64,000 bases of DNA, taken from NCBI RefSeq assembly GCF_002901705.1, contig NZ_PPPV01000012.1, positions 1,132,782 to 1,196,781 on the forward strand. The letters are read 5' to 3'. Source of the stretch: Staphylococcus lugdunensis (lineage in GTDB: Bacteria; Bacillota; Bacilli; Staphylococcales; Staphylococcaceae). The translations under genes and the position numbers were made by a program. The notes beneath the pieces were generated by a model. The model saw only the letters and a list, made by a program, of their open reading frames with translations. It searched no databases and was not told the origin of the DNA. Below, in pieces: positions 37,135-47,856 of the stretch; the first letter of the stretch is position 1, and the number at the start of each line of letters is the position of its first letter.

Positions 37135-37411
37135 TAAACACACGCCCTCCTCCTATAAATCTAGAAATTGATACAGAGCTTACAAAGGATATGATAGCAA
37201 TGAGCATGATAGAATCCAAAAATGATACTGTACGATTAATAACACTCAATACGCCTACGATGGACATGATAACAGCACTCGTTGTATCAAAAGCCACTAC
37301 ACGATCCGCTGTTGTTGGCCCTTTAATTAATCTAAACATAGCGATAAGTAATGCAATACCAAAAACAATTAACGCACTCGTCGTAAAGAACATGGTTAAA
37401 GTCGCTATCAT
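37109..37411 (-). CDS. mnhF2: Mrp-type antiporter subunit MnhF2
   Basis: 100 residues with three membrane segments, the MrpF/PhaF fold ([21 protein letters not shown] is the signature loop). Essential small subunit of the antiporter. The end overlaps mnhG2 and the start shares one base with the mnhE2 stop. Confidence 0.92.
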   Translation of the reverse strand: MIATLTMFFTTSALIVFGIALLIAMFRLIKGPTTADRVVAFDTTSAVIMSIVGVLSVINRTVSFLDSIMLIAIISFVSSVSISRFIGGGRVFNGTNKRNN

Positions 37412-37893
37412 TATTGCATCACCTCCAAAATTAAGTCTTCATAATGTTTGATATTTCTGAGTAAAGTTGCTTTATCCTTGTCCGACACATCAATACTATG
37501 AATAAAAAATTTGTTCGTTTTCTTTGAAATGCGTATAACCGTAGAACCAGGCGTAATAATAATCAATATCGTTAAAAAGGTAATAGCCCAATCATTTTTC
37601 AATGTGGTTTCATATGTCAACAACCCAGGATTCATATCATTCGTCTTAAACAAAATATAATTAATGGTCGAGATACTTGATGTAACTAATTGGTATAAAT
37701 AAACCATTAAAAATTTAAATGCTACCCACAGTTTCTTAGGATAAAATTCTTGATTGAAAAAACGATGCAAAATGTAAATAACAACGATACCAATCACATA
37801 TCCAGAGAAGAACGTTGAGAACAAGAATGAATCTTCATCTTGAAATAAGACCCATAAAAATGCAATTAAAATATTTAAAACTACTTGTCTCAT
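37411..37893 (-). CDS. mnhE2: Mrp-type antiporter subunit MnhE2
   Basis: 160 residues, MrpE family: two or three N-terminal membrane segments and a conserved soluble part with [23 protein letters not shown]. Required for assembly of Mrp complexes. Overlaps mnhD2 by 4 bases (ATGA-type coupling). Confidence 0.92.
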   Translation of the reverse strand: MRQVVLNILIAFLWVLFQDEDSFLFSTFFSGYVIGIVVIYILHRFFNQEFYPKKLWVAFKFLMVYLYQLVTSSISTINYILFKTNDMNPGLLTYETTLKNDWAITFLTILIIITPGSTVIRISKKTNKFFIHSIDVSDKDKATLLRNIKHYEDLILEVMQ

Positions 37894-39389
37894 TTTAGTT
37901 CCTCCTTCAAGTGTGGATTAACTAGTTGATGAAATGTGTGTCCATCCATATTCATCTTTGTAGCATCTTCAGTAACATTAAGGACGATCGGTGCAGCAAT
38001 TCCCATTGTAATGACAACTACAATTAGTACGCTTAAAATACTTTTACGATGTGTCGGTAATGGATTGAAATTTACTTGTTCACCATCCGCATCACCCCAA
38101 TACATCACAAAAAAGATTCTAAATAAGCTGTACATCGCTATTAAACTCGTCAAAATCAATAACGTTAAACCTATATAATTGCCATTTTGAATCGCACCTT
38201 GAAAAATAAGCACCTTCCCTGGAAAACCACTAAATGGCGGCACGCCACCTAATGCAAAAATCATAATGACAAATGCTACACCATACAATGGTTCTTTTTT
38301 AGCTAAGCCATTTAAATATTTATACTCCCGATAACCAGTCATATAAACTAAACTACCTATAATGAAAAAGAGCATTGTTTTAACAACCATATCATTAGCT
38401 AGATAAAAAATAGCTCCATTAACGCCATCAAAAGTATTAGAACCAAGACCTAGAATAATAAATCCAATTGATAAGACTACTTGATAAGAAGCGATTTTCT
38501 TTATGTCATGATAAGCAATCACACCAAACGCACCAATAATCATCGTGATGCATGCCATAAATACCAGCAATGGATGCGTTACTCCAGTATGTTGATTAAA
38601 CAGCAAAGTGAAAAAACGAATTAATGCATAGGCACCTACCTTGGTCATTAATGCAGCAAATAGCGCAGCCAACTCTGTATTTAACACAGCATAAGCTTTA
38701 GGCAACCACATAAAGATGACCAATGCAGCTTTGGAACCAAATGCAACTATAAAGACTAATGAAATAATAATGATTGTTTTATTATCCTGCATTTGATCAA
38801 GCCTTAATGCAATTTGAGTAAAATTCAACGTTCCTACCGTTTTGTACAACAAACCTATACCCAGCAAGAAAATCCACGAACCAATAATATTAAGTACGAC
38901 ATAAATAATTGCCGCTCTTAATTGTTCAACAGATTGTCCTAACGTAACTAGTACAAATGAAGCCAATAACATAATCTCAAACATCACATATAAGTTGAAC
39001 AAATCAGAAGTTAAAAAGGATCCAATCACACCAACAGTTAAAAATAAAATAAACGTTGGTAAATAATAACGGTTAACTCGATTTTCACCACGACCAAACC
39101 CGTATGACATAATTAAAGTAACCACAAATGACGTTATTGTTACCAACAATAAACTAAGAGAATCGCCTAAAAATTGGATGCCGAAGGGTGCTTTCCAACC
39201 TCCAAAATCTAAAGTGATTGGCTTATGGTTCAACACATATATTAATAATGCTAAAGAAATAACGGTCGTAACAGACATCGTCCCAATATATAATATTTTT
39301 GAAGTATTGTTCTTATTTTTAGTAAAAACTAAGACAAGCGCACAGAGAAAAGGAAGAAGAATGGGTAAAATAAGTAAATTACTGCTCAT
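37890..39389 (-). CDS. mnhD2: Mrp-type antiporter subunit MnhD2
   Basis: 499 residues, about 14 membrane segments, homologous to the proton-pumping subunits of complex [16 protein letters not shown] carries the conserved Glu of the fifth helix and the key Lys is in [25 protein letters not shown] split across 225-249. I start at ATG 39389 (MSSNLLILP, matching S. aureus MnhD2); the ATG at 39401 touches the ribosome binding site. Overlaps mnhC2 by 11 bases. Confidence 0.92.
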   Translation of the reverse strand: MSSNLLILPILLPFLCALVLVFTKNKNNTSKILYIGTMSVTTVISLALLIYVLNHKPITLDFGGWKAPFGIQFLGDSLSLLLVTITSFVVTLIMSYGFGRGENRVNRYYLPTFILFLTVGVIGSFLTSDLFNLYVMFEIMLLASFVLVTLGQSVEQLRAAIIYVVLNIIGSWIFLLGIGLLYKTVGTLNFTQIALRLDQMQDNKTIIIISLVFIVAFGSKAALVIFMWLPKAYAVLNTELAALFAALMTKVGAYALIRFFTLLFNQHTGVTHPLLVFMACITMIIGAFGVIAYHDIKKIASYQVVLSIGFIILGLGSNTFDGVNGAIFYLANDMVVKTMLFFIIGSLVYMTGYREYKYLNGLAKKEPLYGVAFVIMIFALGGVPPFSGFPGKVLIFQGAIQNGNYIGLTLLILTSLIAMYSLFRIFFVMYWGDADGEQVNFNPLPTHRKSILSVLIVVVITMGIAAPIVLNVTEDATKMNMDGHTFHQLVNPHLKEELK

Positions 39390-39729
39390 GATTCTCTTCA
39401 TCTCCTCTCAGCAAGTTAATTTCTACTTCTTTCGTTACACGATAAGTTCTGTATACTAAGACGAGTAGAAAAGCAGTCATCGCAAAGCCAATAACAATGG
39501 CAGTCAAAACAATAGCTTGTAATAAAGGATCAACATAATTCGTATTCGAAGTTCCAATAAGCGGCTCCGTCATATGACTACTATATTTACCCATGCTCAT
39601 AATAATAAGATTCCCAGCATGCGTGTAAATTGAAATACCAATAACAATTCGAATTAAATTAAGTGATAGGATCATGTATGTTCCTATAAATACTAAGAAT
39701 CCTATAACTAATAATAAAATGATGTTCAT
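39379..39729 (-). CDS. mnhC2: Mrp-type antiporter subunit MnhC2
   Basis: 116 residues, three membrane segments, NuoK-like fold ([22 protein letters not shown]). Related to complex I subunit NuoK. Overlaps both neighbours. Confidence 0.92.
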   Translation of the reverse strand: MNIILLLVIGFLVFIGTYMILSLNLIRIVIGISIYTHAGNLIIMSMGKYSSHMTEPLIGTSNTNYVDPLLQAIVLTAIVIGFAMTAFLLVLVYRTYRVTKEVEINLLRGDEENHEQ

Positions 39730-40151
39730 GACTTACCACCACTAATGGATAACATCACTGTAACAATCACGCCAACCACCGTCAGCAAGATGCCTAATTC
39801 AAATAAGGTAACCGTAGTTAGGTGCAATTCATCGAAAATAGGCAAATGTAAATGCGCTTCAGATTGATATAAAAACAGCTTGCCAAAAAACATAGGAACA
39901 ATGGCAGTCGTAACAGAAATTAATGCACCTAAAATCATCAACTTTCTAAAATCAACTGGTAAACTTGCCAATACTTCTGACACGTCAAAGGCCAAGAACA
40001 TTAGAATAAATGCCGAACTAAAAACAAGTCCACCAATGAAACCGCCACCTGGGTTATTATGACCAGCCAAGAAAACGTAAAAACCAAATGTTAATAAAAT
40101 AAACACTACAATTTTAGTAACTGTTTTTAGAACTACATCATTTTCTTTCAT
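39726..40151 (-). CDS. mnhB2: Mrp-type antiporter subunit MnhB2
   Basis: 141 residues, four membrane segments, MnhB/MrpB domain with the hallmark [20 protein letters not shown] near residues 28-47. Overlaps mnhA2 and mnhC2 by a few bases. Confidence 0.93.
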   Translation of the reverse strand: MKENDVVLKTVTKIVVFILLTFGFYVFLAGHNNPGGGFIGGLVFSSAFILMFLAFDVSEVLASLPVDFRKLMILGALISVTTAIVPMFFGKLFLYQSEAHLHLPIFDELHLTTVTLFELGILLTVVGVIVTVMLSISGGKS

Positions 40152-42540
40152 CTTGACCCCTCCGATCTTTATAGTTAAGTAATGTGAAGATACCTAATCC
40201 AGCGATAATTAAGACCAAGCCCTCAAACATAGTATCTAATGCACGAAAATCTCCTAATATAGCATTGACAATATTTTTTCCACCCGTTAGTTGATAAGCA
40301 TTAAGATAATACTTAGAGATTGAACTGATGCTTTCTCCATTTTGTGTGATGAAAATAAGCATCATTACTGACCCAGCAACAATCAATGAAATAATAATTT
40401 TAATCGTTTCTTTCATCATATTGGGTGCTTTACGAGCCACGTTTGGTAAACGTGAAAAGCTGACAATAAATAGTATCGTTGTAATTGTCTCAACAACAAG
40501 TTGTGTAAGTGCCAAATCAGGGGCTTTCATTGCAATAAAAAACAATGCCACAGAAAAGCCAATCACACCATTTAAAATAACCATTGTCAAACGCTGTCTA
40601 ATAAAGACAAGCGCAATACCAACAATGCTAATTAATATAAGTAAAATCACTTCAAGAGGGCCAAATTCTGAAACATGAACTTCTGCCACTTTGGGAAAAC
40701 CAACTTGAATCATGCCATAAGCAACAATCACAGAAAAAATCATCAACGTAATAATCAAATAATAATTCAAGCGATTACTCATTAATTTTCTAATACTTTG
40801 TCCAGAATATCTTTCAAACCATTGATACACTGAGCGATACGATTGTGTAATTGAAGCCGTTTTTAACATGCCTAAACGGAGATATTTCCAATCAATAAAC
40901 AGTGTTCCAAGTAAACCTACAGCGATGATAACAATGGTAAAAATTAGCGGTAAATTTATGCCATGCCATTGTGAAACGTGTGGTGCGATAGCTTCAACTT
41001 CTGTACCCAACTGAGAAACACTACGTAGTGCAGGTATGACAATGTGTTGCGTAAACAAATTGGGAATAAAGAAAATAATCGGAATAAGCAGACCTAATAT
41101 CACTGCAGGTATACTAAATAGCCACGGCTCGTGAATATTTTTTCGAGGGACTTTTTGCGTATCAAATTTACCCCAAAAGGTTTCTTTAACCATGTATAAT
41201 GCATAAATAAAAGTAAAGAGACTTGCAATAACACCAATCGCTGTAACGATGATTGTTAACGTTATATCAAATTGTGCTAGATTACGCGCATGCACTAGTC
41301 CGTCGAAGAACATTTCTTTACTTAAGAACCCATTCAATAACGGGACCCCTGCCATGGATAATGCTGCTAATGTCATGACAATATGCATCTTAGGAAAATG
41401 ATGCCTCATACCTCCAAGACGACGAATATCTCGTGTACCTGCTTCATGATCAATAATGCCTACACCCATAAATAATACACATTTAAATATGGCATGATTC
41501 ATTAAATGAAATAAACCAGCAAATAAAATCATGATGTATAATTCTGCCATTTTACCTGTAGTTTGTTGTGCAATTCCACCTCCAAGACCAATCATTGACA
41601 TAATCATGCCGAGTTGACTAATAGTAGAATAAGCCAATATCCCTTTTAAATCATATAATCTTAGCGCTGCGATAGCTCCAAATATCATCGTAATTAAACC
41701 GACAAATGTCACAATATAAATATAACTATCACTTAAACCAAGTAATGGTGTGAATTTATATAACAGAAATAATCCAGCTTTCACCATTGTTGCTGAATGC
41801 AGATATGCACTAACCGGTGTGGGCGCTGCCATCGCTTTGGGCAGCCATACGTGGAATGGAAATTGGGCTGATTTTGTAAATGCACCAATTAGCATTAGAA
41901 GCATAGCGGGAATAAATAGCGGTTGTTGGGAGATGTGGTGTCGTTGCTGTAAAAGCTCAGTAATCGTATTTGTTCCAGTCATCATATAAAGCATGATAAA
42001 ACCTGCAAGTAGCGCTAGTCCGCCAAACACGGTGATCATAAATGATTGAATAGCACCTAGCTGACTATTTGCATTGCTATACCAATATGAAATAAGTAAA
42101 AAAGATGAGATGCTTGTTAATTCCCAAAAAACGTACATCAGAATTGTATTATTGGAAACAACAATACCTAACATGACAAACATAAATAATAATAAATAGA
42201 TAAAAAACCGAGGTAAATTATCTTTTCCAGAAGTAAGGTACTGTGTCGCGTAGAAAAATACTGCCACCCCAATGAGTGAAATAATCAAACCAAACATTAG
42301 TCCAAGGCCGTCTAAACGTAAATCTACATTAATGTCTATAGATGACATCCAAGGTATATGGATGGCTGGATACTGTTCTTTTAATACTATAGGTATGTGA
42401 TAAATAAAATAGCTTGATGCCATTATAGGTGCAAGTAGTGCAATGTAACCAGTATATCGTTGACTTGGCTTTATAAATAAAGTGCCTAAAACGACTACCA
42501 TAACAACGATGAGTGCACCCATAAGATAAACAATGCTCAT
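40138..42540 (-). CDS. mnhA2: Mrp-type antiporter subunit MnhA2
   Basis: 800 residues, the large subunit: an N-terminal complex-I-like module (about 1-500; [37 protein letters not shown] split across 227-246, CVLFMGVG) and a C-terminal MrpB-like module of five spans. Cation/proton antiport needs all seven subunits; in S. aureus Mnh2 mainly supports Na+/K+ tolerance at alkaline pH. ATG 42540 follows AAGGAGG; first gene of the operon, 29 bases after the recombinase-fold gene on the same strand. Confidence 0.93.
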   Translation of the reverse strand: MSIVYLMGALIVVMVVVLGTLFIKPSQRYTGYIALLAPIMASSYFIYHIPIVLKEQYPAIHIPWMSSIDINVDLRLDGLGLMFGLIISLIGVAVFFYATQYLTSGKDNLPRFFIYLLLFMFVMLGIVVSNNTILMYVFWELTSISSFLLISYWYSNANSQLGAIQSFMITVFGGLALLAGFIMLYMMTGTNTITELLQQRHHISQQPLFIPAMLLMLIGAFTKSAQFPFHVWLPKAMAAPTPVSAYLHSATMVKAGLFLLYKFTPLLGLSDSYIYIVTFVGLITMIFGAIAALRLYDLKGILAYSTISQLGMIMSMIGLGGGIAQQTTGKMAELYIMILFAGLFHLMNHAIFKCVLFMGVGIIDHEAGTRDIRRLGGMRHHFPKMHIVMTLAALSMAGVPLLNGFLSKEMFFDGLVHARNLAQFDITLTIIVTAIGVIASLFTFIYALYMVKETFWGKFDTQKVPRKNIHEPWLFSIPAVILGLLIPIIFFIPNLFTQHIVIPALRSVSQLGTEVEAIAPHVSQWHGINLPLIFTIVIIAVGLLGTLFIDWKYLRLGMLKTASITQSYRSVYQWFERYSGQSIRKLMSNRLNYYLIITLMIFSVIVAYGMIQVGFPKVAEVHVSEFGPLEVILLILISIVGIALVFIRQRLTMVILNGVIGFSVALFFIAMKAPDLALTQLVVETITTILFIVSFSRLPNVARKAPNMMKETIKIIISLIVAGSVMMLIFITQNGESISSISKYYLNAYQLTGGKNIVNAILGDFRALDTMFEGLVLIIAGLGIFTLLNYKDRRGQDERK

Positions 42541-42569
42541 CAAAAGCCTCCTTTTATGTAAGTGATTAC

Positions 42570-43127
42570 TTATAAATTCAATGCAATCACTGTTTGATTT
42601 TTCTCAATTTTCTTAATGCCAATAAACTTCATTGTTTCTTGCGTCGTCTGGTGACCTAAATATTTTTGTATTATCGAAATTGAAATACCCGATTCATAGG
42701 CATGATATGCAAATGTTTTGCGCAAAGTTGTTAATCCTATATGTAAAATACCTAATTCTTCTGCTGCTTGATGAATAATTCTATAGGCCTGCTGTCTTGA
42801 AAGCGCCTGATGTGTACGTATTGATTGGAATAATAATTGCTGATTAGCCAATTGATAGTCATCAATATAATCTGTCAGTTCTTGACGTAATGTTTCAGGC
42901 AACTTAATCTTAATTGACGGTACTGTGTTTTCAATCCAAGCTGTTTTAATATTCCCTCTTTGCGGATTTTTAATATCTTTCACTTCTAATTTTAATAAGT
43001 CTGTCAATCTAATGCCGGTATGAATTGCTAATTTGAAAAATAAATAATCTCGCTTAGATTTCATGCTAAGCACTTGATACATACGCTTAATATCTTCTTT
43101 ATTTCTAATAGGTTCTACTTGATTCAT
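42570..43127 (-). CDS. Recombinase-fold protein lacking the catalytic tyrosine
   Basis: 185 residues corresponding to the catalytic domain alone of tyrosine recombinases; there is no N-terminal core-binding domain. Arg I is present in [16 protein letters not shown], and Arg II in [12 protein letters not shown], but the preceding His of HxLR is Thr, and the position of the nucleophilic Tyr (TLRYIG in related proteins) reads TMKFIG, so it is Phe. LGHQTTQ is intact. The frame is otherwise undamaged. It probably binds DNA without cutting it. ATG 43127 with AGGTGGC upstream. Divergent from two small DUF genes, and 29 bases upstream of mnhA2. Confidence 0.82.
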   Translation of the reverse strand: MNQVEPIRNKEDIKRMYQVLSMKSKRDYLFFKLAIHTGIRLTDLLKLEVKDIKNPQRGNIKTAWIENTVPSIKIKLPETLRQELTDYIDDYQLANQQLLFQSIRTHQALSRQQAYRIIHQAAEELGILHIGLTTLRKTFAYHAYESGISISIIQKYLGHQTTQETMKFIGIKKIEKNQTVIALNL

Positions 43128-43265
43128 TTGGCCACCTCATAATTGTTTCTCATTTAATAATAATACATATTTAAGTTACATAAAAGAATTATGCTTATAT
43201 ATTCAAATTCATTTGGCTCTTTTGATAATGCGCAACGATATATAAAGTGTAAGGAGGTGAAAATA

Positions 43266-43472
43266 ATGAATCAAATCAATCAACTGACTGTTCAGCTTAC
43301 TGAAATCAAACTTAATGATGCAGGTAAAGCACAAGAACAAAAACGACGCTTTGCAAAACTGAATCCACAAGCCACTGCAGACCAAATCAAATCATTTTCT
43401 CAAATTATAAGTCAACTTACTGGTTTAAAATTTGATAAAGTGGAAGCGATTAAAACTGAAGAAATTGTATAA
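43266..43472 (+). CDS. DUF1659-like small protein
   Basis: 68 residues from ATG 43266, which follows AAGGAGGTGAAAATA. Composition is polar and helical (AGKAQEQKRRFAKLNPQATADQ), with a C-terminal LTGLKFDKVEAIKTEEIV. It resembles DUF1659 proteins that pair with DUF2922 proteins in many Firmicutes. Unknown function. Followed after 15 bases by the partner gene. Confidence 0.75.
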   Translation: MNQINQLTVQLTEIKLNDAGKAQEQKRRFAKLNPQATADQIKSFSQIISQLTGLKFDKVEAIKTEEIV

Positions 43473-43487
43473 TAAGGAGGACATATC

Positions 43488-43709
43488 ATGCCAAAAACTC
43501 TAGAATTAGTATTTAAAACGGCTGATAATAAAAATGCTAGACTGCAAGTTCCAAATATCGTTGCAACAACCGATGCAGATCATGTTAAAGAAGCCATGAA
43601 TAACTTAATTGCATTGAAAATTTTAAATCCAACAACTGGTTTACCAGTTAAAGCTATTGCGGCTTATCTCATTGACAAATCAACAACTGCCATTTTTGAA
43701 GAAAAGTAA
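43488..43709 (+). CDS. DUF2922 small protein
   Basis: 73 residues: MPKTLELVFKTADNKNARL then VPNI and the C-terminal NPTTGLPVKAIAAYLID, matching DUF2922. ATG after AAGGAGG. Forms a two-gene unit with the DUF1659-like gene. Both are tiny, abundant-looking (strong ribosome binding sites) and of unknown role. Confidence 0.8.
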   Translation: MPKTLELVFKTADNKNARLQVPNIVATTDADHVKEAMNNLIALKILNPTTGLPVKAIAAYLIDKSTTAIFEEK

Positions 43710-43760
43710 CTTGTTCATACTAATATCCATAGCAATTGATTATTATTAACCATTTTTGAC

Positions 43761-43910
43761 GGAGTCTGGGGCATCATTATTTTTCAGGCTCTGAACTCTA
43801 TATTGATGGTAGTTAACTGGATTGAAAATACGCTTACACCAAGCTTTTCAATCCTAGTCAACCTTGCCGGGGTGGGACTACGAATTCACAATGAATTCTG
43901 TCCCGCCCCC
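43761..43910. repeat. Intergenic multi-hairpin repeat, copy 4
   Basis: Carries the same modules as the copy at 10.5 kb: GTCTGGGGCAT start, CTGAACTCTATATTGATGGT, the pair AACTGGATTGAAAA / TTTTCAATCCTAGTCAA, CTTGCCGGGG, and GTGGGAC...GTCCCGCC around the core GAATTCACAATGAATTC. It is the most complete copy. Confidence 0.78.
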
Positions 43911-43999
43911 TATCTATTTTTTAACAACTATCTTTTATCGTACTTTTATTTCAGCTATAATAAGGCCAATCACTTATTTTAAAGAAAGCGTGTTTACTT

Positions 44000-44929
44000 A
44001 TGATATTACTATTTATATTCGGTCTTATTGCCGGTATGGTCGTACCTATTCAAACGTCAATTAATTCAAGGCTAAGCTATTATACGAAGTCATCATTTTA
44101 TGCATCGACCATTTCCTTTTTCACCGGAACACTTTTTTTAGTTGTGCTTAATTTAATATTCAATCCACAGCTACTACATATCATACATACTCAACAAACT
44201 TCTTTTAATTACACATGGTTTGTAGGTGGTTTACTTGGCGTTTGTTTTCTAACAGGTAACTTACTGTTATTACCACGACTGGGTGCTGCTTTGACAGTTG
44301 TCATGACCGTAACTGGGCAAATTTTCATGGGGGTAATTATCGATACCTTTGGCATACTTGGAGCTCAGCAACATACGTTCACTACGCTCAAAGCTTTAGG
44401 TACATGTTGTTTGCTTTTAGGAATTATTTTAATGAACTATTTGCCGAAATCAAAGTTGACTGAAACCAAACAGCCACGTTTTTATTTATGGCTTATCATT
44501 GGTCTCATTTTTGGTTTTGCACCCCCGTTACAAACAACAATTAATAGTTCGCTAGCCCAACAAGTGCATTCCTCCCTTTTTGCATCTCTAGTGTCTTTTA
44601 GTGTTGGAACAATGGCTTTATTCATCTTAACATTATTATTTCATCGTAATTTACGTCTTGAGCGTTACCATGAAACGCAAGGAGCATTGCATCCGATACA
44701 TTTTATCGGAGGTCTGCTAGGCGTAGCATTTGTCACTGCAAACATTGTCCTAATGCCTCATTTAGGTGCAGCTTTAACTACGATTATAGGTATGTTAGGT
44801 CAAATGCTTATGGGTGTTATTATTGATCATTTCGGTTTATTGGGGACACCTCAAAATCGTATCACTATAAGAAAAACATTCGGTCTTATCGCCATTGCTT
44901 TAGGGATTATTTTGCTGCGGCTTTTTTAA
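44000..44929 (+). CDS. DMT-superfamily transporter (YdcZ/DUF606 tandem)
   Basis: 309 residues, ten membrane segments formed by two tandem DUF606 units: GMVVPIQTSINSRLSYYTKSS near residue 11 repeats as GFAPPLQTTINSSLAQQVHSS near 172, and LGAALTVVMTVTGQIFMGVIIDTFG repeats as LGAALTTIIGMLGQMLMGVIIDHFG. Possible small-molecule exporter or importer; substrate unknown. Followed by a hairpin. The internal duplication is clear at residue level. Confidence 0.85.
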   Translation: MILLFIFGLIAGMVVPIQTSINSRLSYYTKSSFYASTISFFTGTLFLVVLNLIFNPQLLHIIHTQQTSFNYTWFVGGLLGVCFLTGNLLLLPRLGAALTVVMTVTGQIFMGVIIDTFGILGAQQHTFTTLKALGTCCLLLGIILMNYLPKSKLTETKQPRFYLWLIIGLIFGFAPPLQTTINSSLAQQVHSSLFASLVSFSVGTMALFILTLLFHRNLRLERYHETQGALHPIHFIGGLLGVAFVTANIVLMPHLGAALTTIIGMLGQMLMGVIIDHFGLLGTPQNRITIRKTFGLIAIALGIILLRLF

Positions 44930-44948
44930 TAGACATTTGTCTTGTCTC

Positions 44949-44990
44949 AAGCCTTAGAACGTGAAATCATTTAATATCGTTCTGAGGCTT
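44949..44990 (+). terminator. Hairpin after the DMT transporter gene
   Basis: AAGCCTTAGAACG pairs with CGTTCTGAGGCTT (one T-G pair) around a 16-base loop. The following T tract is weak. Confidence 0.5.
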
Positions 44991-45048
44991 TCAATATAGC
45001 CAAAATATTGTATAATATTTTTATAAAATAACCCCGAGGTGATTTAAC

Positions 45049-45978
45049 TTGCCCACAATATTCAAACATCGTTTTATTTTCCCCTTACTCCTACTATTAA
45101 TTGTTCTAGCTATTTGCCTGATGGTTTATCACACGTATTTTAATCAACCTAAATCTTCCCCAACTTTAATAACCGTGAAACCATACCAATCAGCCTCATT
45201 TACCGCTATGGAACAACCTAAATCCTTTTATGAATTACGTTATCACTCAAGCTATGGCTATATAGATCATATTTATGTCAAAAATCAGCAACTCATCCAA
45301 AAACAGACACCTTTATTAACTTACTATAATCCTCAATTAGAACCCCTTATTCTTGCACAAAAGAAATTGCTTACTCAAATTAATCATTCAAACGTTTCTA
45401 ACACATTTAAAGATCAAGCCCGTTTAAAATTTATTAGTGATATTGCAGTTGAACAAAATCATTTAGTAACACGTTTAACTTCTCCAATCAAGGGGTATGT
45501 TTTGATAAACAACACGACGCCCTCAAAAGAAAATGATATTATCTTAACGATTACAAGTGAAGAGCATATCATCGTTGGAGATTTACCAGAAACATTCCGC
45601 AATAAATTTAAAATAGATGAAGAAGTTACATTACTAACCAGCAATAATCAACAATTTTATGGCAAAATCAATAGTATTTCTCCAATTCCTAAGGCATATC
45701 ATACAAAAAATTCTGTTTATCGCGTTATAATAAAATCTGATAAAAATTGTCCTCTTGGCACACACATTAAAGTTGCACCGTACCACACAACTTTTGAACT
45801 ACCACAGTCAGTATTAATTCAAAAAGATTGCGTTTTGATTTCAAAAAATAACAAATTAATTAAAAGAGAAGTAAAATACACTAAGAGTTCAAAAAAAGGG
45901 TATATTATTATAACGCAAGGTTTAAATATTAATGACCGCGTTGTAAGACATCCTGAAGCCAAAGATATTTATGATTGA
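45049..45978 (+). CDS. Membrane-fusion/adaptor-like protein
   Basis: 309 residues with one N-terminal membrane segment (FIFPLLLLLIVLAICLMVYH), then an extracellular part with two half-barrels around a short helical hairpin: IDHIYVKNQQLIQKQTPLLTYYNP and LTSPIKGYVLINNTTP are lipoyl-like halves, and the C-terminal part has VYRVIIKSDKNCPLGTHIKV. This is the layout of HlyD/RND adaptor proteins, but no transporter gene is adjacent. TTG start at 45049 after GAGGTGATT. It precedes sarA on the same strand. Confidence 0.65.
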   Translation: MPTIFKHRFIFPLLLLLIVLAICLMVYHTYFNQPKSSPTLITVKPYQSASFTAMEQPKSFYELRYHSSYGYIDHIYVKNQQLIQKQTPLLTYYNPQLEPLILAQKKLLTQINHSNVSNTFKDQARLKFISDIAVEQNHLVTRLTSPIKGYVLINNTTPSKENDIILTITSEEHIIVGDLPETFRNKFKIDEEVTLLTSNNQQFYGKINSISPIPKAYHTKNSVYRVIIKSDKNCPLGTHIKVAPYHTTFELPQSVLIQKDCVLISKNNKLIKREVKYTKSSKKGYIIITQGLNINDRVVRHPEAKDIYD

Positions 45979-45987
45979 GCACACTTA

Positions 45988-46016
45988 ATGACACTTAACT
46001 AATTTTTTTATATAAT
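45988..46016 (+). promoter_or_regulatory. Distal sarA promoter candidate
   Basis: ATGACA and TATAAT separated by 17 bases, about 290 bases ahead of the sarA ATG. S. aureus sarA uses several promoters in tandem. Confidence 0.5.
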
Positions 46017-46122
46017 GAGACTAAACTAAATTACGCCGACATTAATTTGTAATATGAAAATTCTGTTAAATAAAAACTAACTTATCTCAAAACAATATTT
46101 TGTTTTATTAAGTGTTTTTATG

Positions 46123-46151
46123 TTTACTTTTTATTTTTATTTAGTTATAAT
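46123..46151 (+). promoter_or_regulatory. Middle sarA promoter candidate
   Basis: TTTACT and TATAAT separated by 17 bases, about 155 bases before sarA. A third possible start (TTGACT at 46194) has no good -10. Confidence 0.45.
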
Positions 46152-46308
46152 TAACTAAATAATATAGCATTAAGTGCATTTAAATAAGTTTTATTGACTT
46201 CAAACTATCCATAGGCAACGCTTTAATTTTTTTATAAATCTGTATGATTATTAAATTGGGTACGGTGTCTTATAGTAAATGAGGAAATATATTGGGGAGG
46301 TTTCACAT

Positions 46309-46677
46309 ATGGCAGTTTCAAAAATCAATGATTGCTTTGAATTATTAGCGATGGTTACTTATGCTGACAAATTGAAAGGTATTATAAAGAAAGAATTCTC
46401 AATTAGTTTTGAAGAATTCGCAGTTTTAACATATATCAGTCAAAATAAAGAGGATAAATATTATTTGAAAGATATTATTAATCATTTAAATTACAAACAA
46501 CCACAAGTTGTTAAAGCTGTTAAAAATTTGTCTCAAGAAAACTATTTCGATAAAAGACGTAACGAACATGATGAAAGAACTGTATTAATTTTTGTTAATG
46601 CAACACAACGCAAAAAAATCGACAAGCTATTAGAGCAAGTAAACAACCGTATTACAGAAGCAAATAAAGATGCATAA
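46309..46677 (+). CDS. sarA: Global regulator SarA
   Basis: 122 residues (S. aureus SarA: 124). A winged helix-turn-helix dimeric DNA-binding protein that controls virulence, autolysis and biofilm genes, including agr. The conserved stretches [35 protein letters not shown] and [11 protein letters not shown] are almost as in S. aureus. I place the start at ATG 46309 with GGGGAGG upstream; the frame's earlier ATG at 46279 has none. Its C-terminus ends NKDA rather than the IEL of S. aureus. Followed by a terminator. Confidence 0.96.
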   Translation: MAVSKINDCFELLAMVTYADKLKGIIKKEFSISFEEFAVLTYISQNKEDKYYLKDIINHLNYKQPQVVKAVKNLSQENYFDKRRNEHDERTVLIFVNATQRKKIDKLLEQVNNRITEANKDA

Positions 46678-46708
46678 GTCAGCACATAATAATGCAATAT
46701 TATTGCAT

Positions 46709-46742
46709 AAACGCGATCAGCTATAAGCTAATCGCGTTTTTT
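46709..46742 (+). terminator. sarA terminator
   Basis: AAACGCGAT and ATCGCGTTT with a 13-base loop that itself pairs (AGCT), followed by TTTTT. Confidence 0.85.
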
Positions 46743-46907
46743 ATTGACTAGAAAATGAGTGTAATAACAAACTTATTCTAGTTTTACTAATAGTATGATC
46801 AAAACACATTTCACTACACAAATTAAGCCATTAAAAACATATTTGTCCATAATCTTTTACTATAGACTATTAAATTTCAATAGATCTCAATCTCGCTTAT
46901 TATCATG

Positions 46908-47690
46908 TTAAGAATGACTTGCATCAATAAACTGAGTTAAAAATGACAAAAAGTGATCAGGTTCTTCAATGTGTGGTGCATGTCCTGAGTATTCAAACAA
47001 CTCCTTTTGGACACGCGTAAAATGGTTATCAATATCATCGTCACTAATTAATGGATCATATTTGCCATCAATAACCAATGTTGGCACATGTATAGTCGCT
47101 GGTTGTTCAGCTTGACTATTGCTTATTGAATATAATGCTCTACTGGCAGTCGCATTGTCTTCTGACGTAGCCTTATGATATAAATATTGTGCTTGGAACC
47201 ATTTCATTGCCCGACTTTGTTCCTTGAAAATGTAAGGAAATAATATCAAAATAGCCTCTGAACGATTGAAACCTTGAATCTCTTCTTGATGCTCAATCAT
47301 CAACTGTGTAAAACCATGGACGACGGCCTTACGTTTAGAAGAAATCAACGTTAAAGACAACACTCGGCTAGGATATTGTTCAGTAAATTCACGTGCAACC
47401 ATGCCCCCCATCTCATGGCCGACTAAATGAGCCGTACAGATTCCCAAATGACGCATGATTGCTTTTAAATCCCCAATATGGTCAGATAAGTGATACACAT
47501 CTGGTCTCGAAGACTTACCATGACCACGTAAATCATATGTAATAACTCGATACTGTGTTTTTAACTCTGCTGCTAAATTATAAAAACCCGCTAAATTACC
47601 ATTTAAACCATGTAGTAAGATAATGGGAATGCCCTGACCTTCGTCTTTATATACTAATTCTTTTTGGTCAAACGATTTAATTTTGTCCAT
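46908..47690 (-). CDS. Alpha/beta hydrolase with Glu at the nucleophile position
   Basis: 260 residues. Core motifs: LLHGLNGN (oxyanion hole), DLRGHGKS, and the nucleophile elbow LVGHEMGG at about 92-99, where the usual Ser of GxSxG is Glu. The acidic residue DGKYDPLI and the catalytic-type His in YSGHAPHIEEPDHF are kept. Such enzymes are normally esterases or C-C hydrolases; with Glu the mechanism, if any, would differ. ATG 47690 after GGGAGGTGCC. A second protein with the same replacement is at 49400-50194. Confidence 0.82.
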   Translation of the reverse strand: MDKIKSFDQKELVYKDEGQGIPIILLHGLNGNLAGFYNLAAELKTQYRVITYDLRGHGKSSRPDVYHLSDHIGDLKAIMRHLGICTAHLVGHEMGGMVAREFTEQYPSRVLSLTLISSKRKAVVHGFTQLMIEHQEEIQGFNRSEAILILFPYIFKEQSRAMKWFQAQYLYHKATSEDNATASRALYSISNSQAEQPATIHVPTLVIDGKYDPLISDDDIDNHFTRVQKELFEYSGHAPHIEEPDHFLSFLTQFIDASHS

Positions 47691-47856
47691 GACGGCACCT
47701 CCCTTTACTAATCTGTATACCCACTCCCGCTAAGAATACGCTAAGAAGTTTAAAAACACTTTATTACTTTTGTATTTATATTCATTTATTATAAAAAGCT
47801 TAGCCCATAGCATCCTACATAACATAGCAATACCTATGGCTAAGCTTTTAAAATTT

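Noticed and set aside
42570..43127. Integrase of a prophage or genomic island
   Set aside because: No attachment repeats, phage genes or change of gene order around it, and the catalytic Tyr is missing.
46194..46248. Proximal sarA promoter (TTGACT)
   Set aside because: No acceptable -10 at 16-18 bases; TATGAT at 46243 has no -35. Not listed as a feature.
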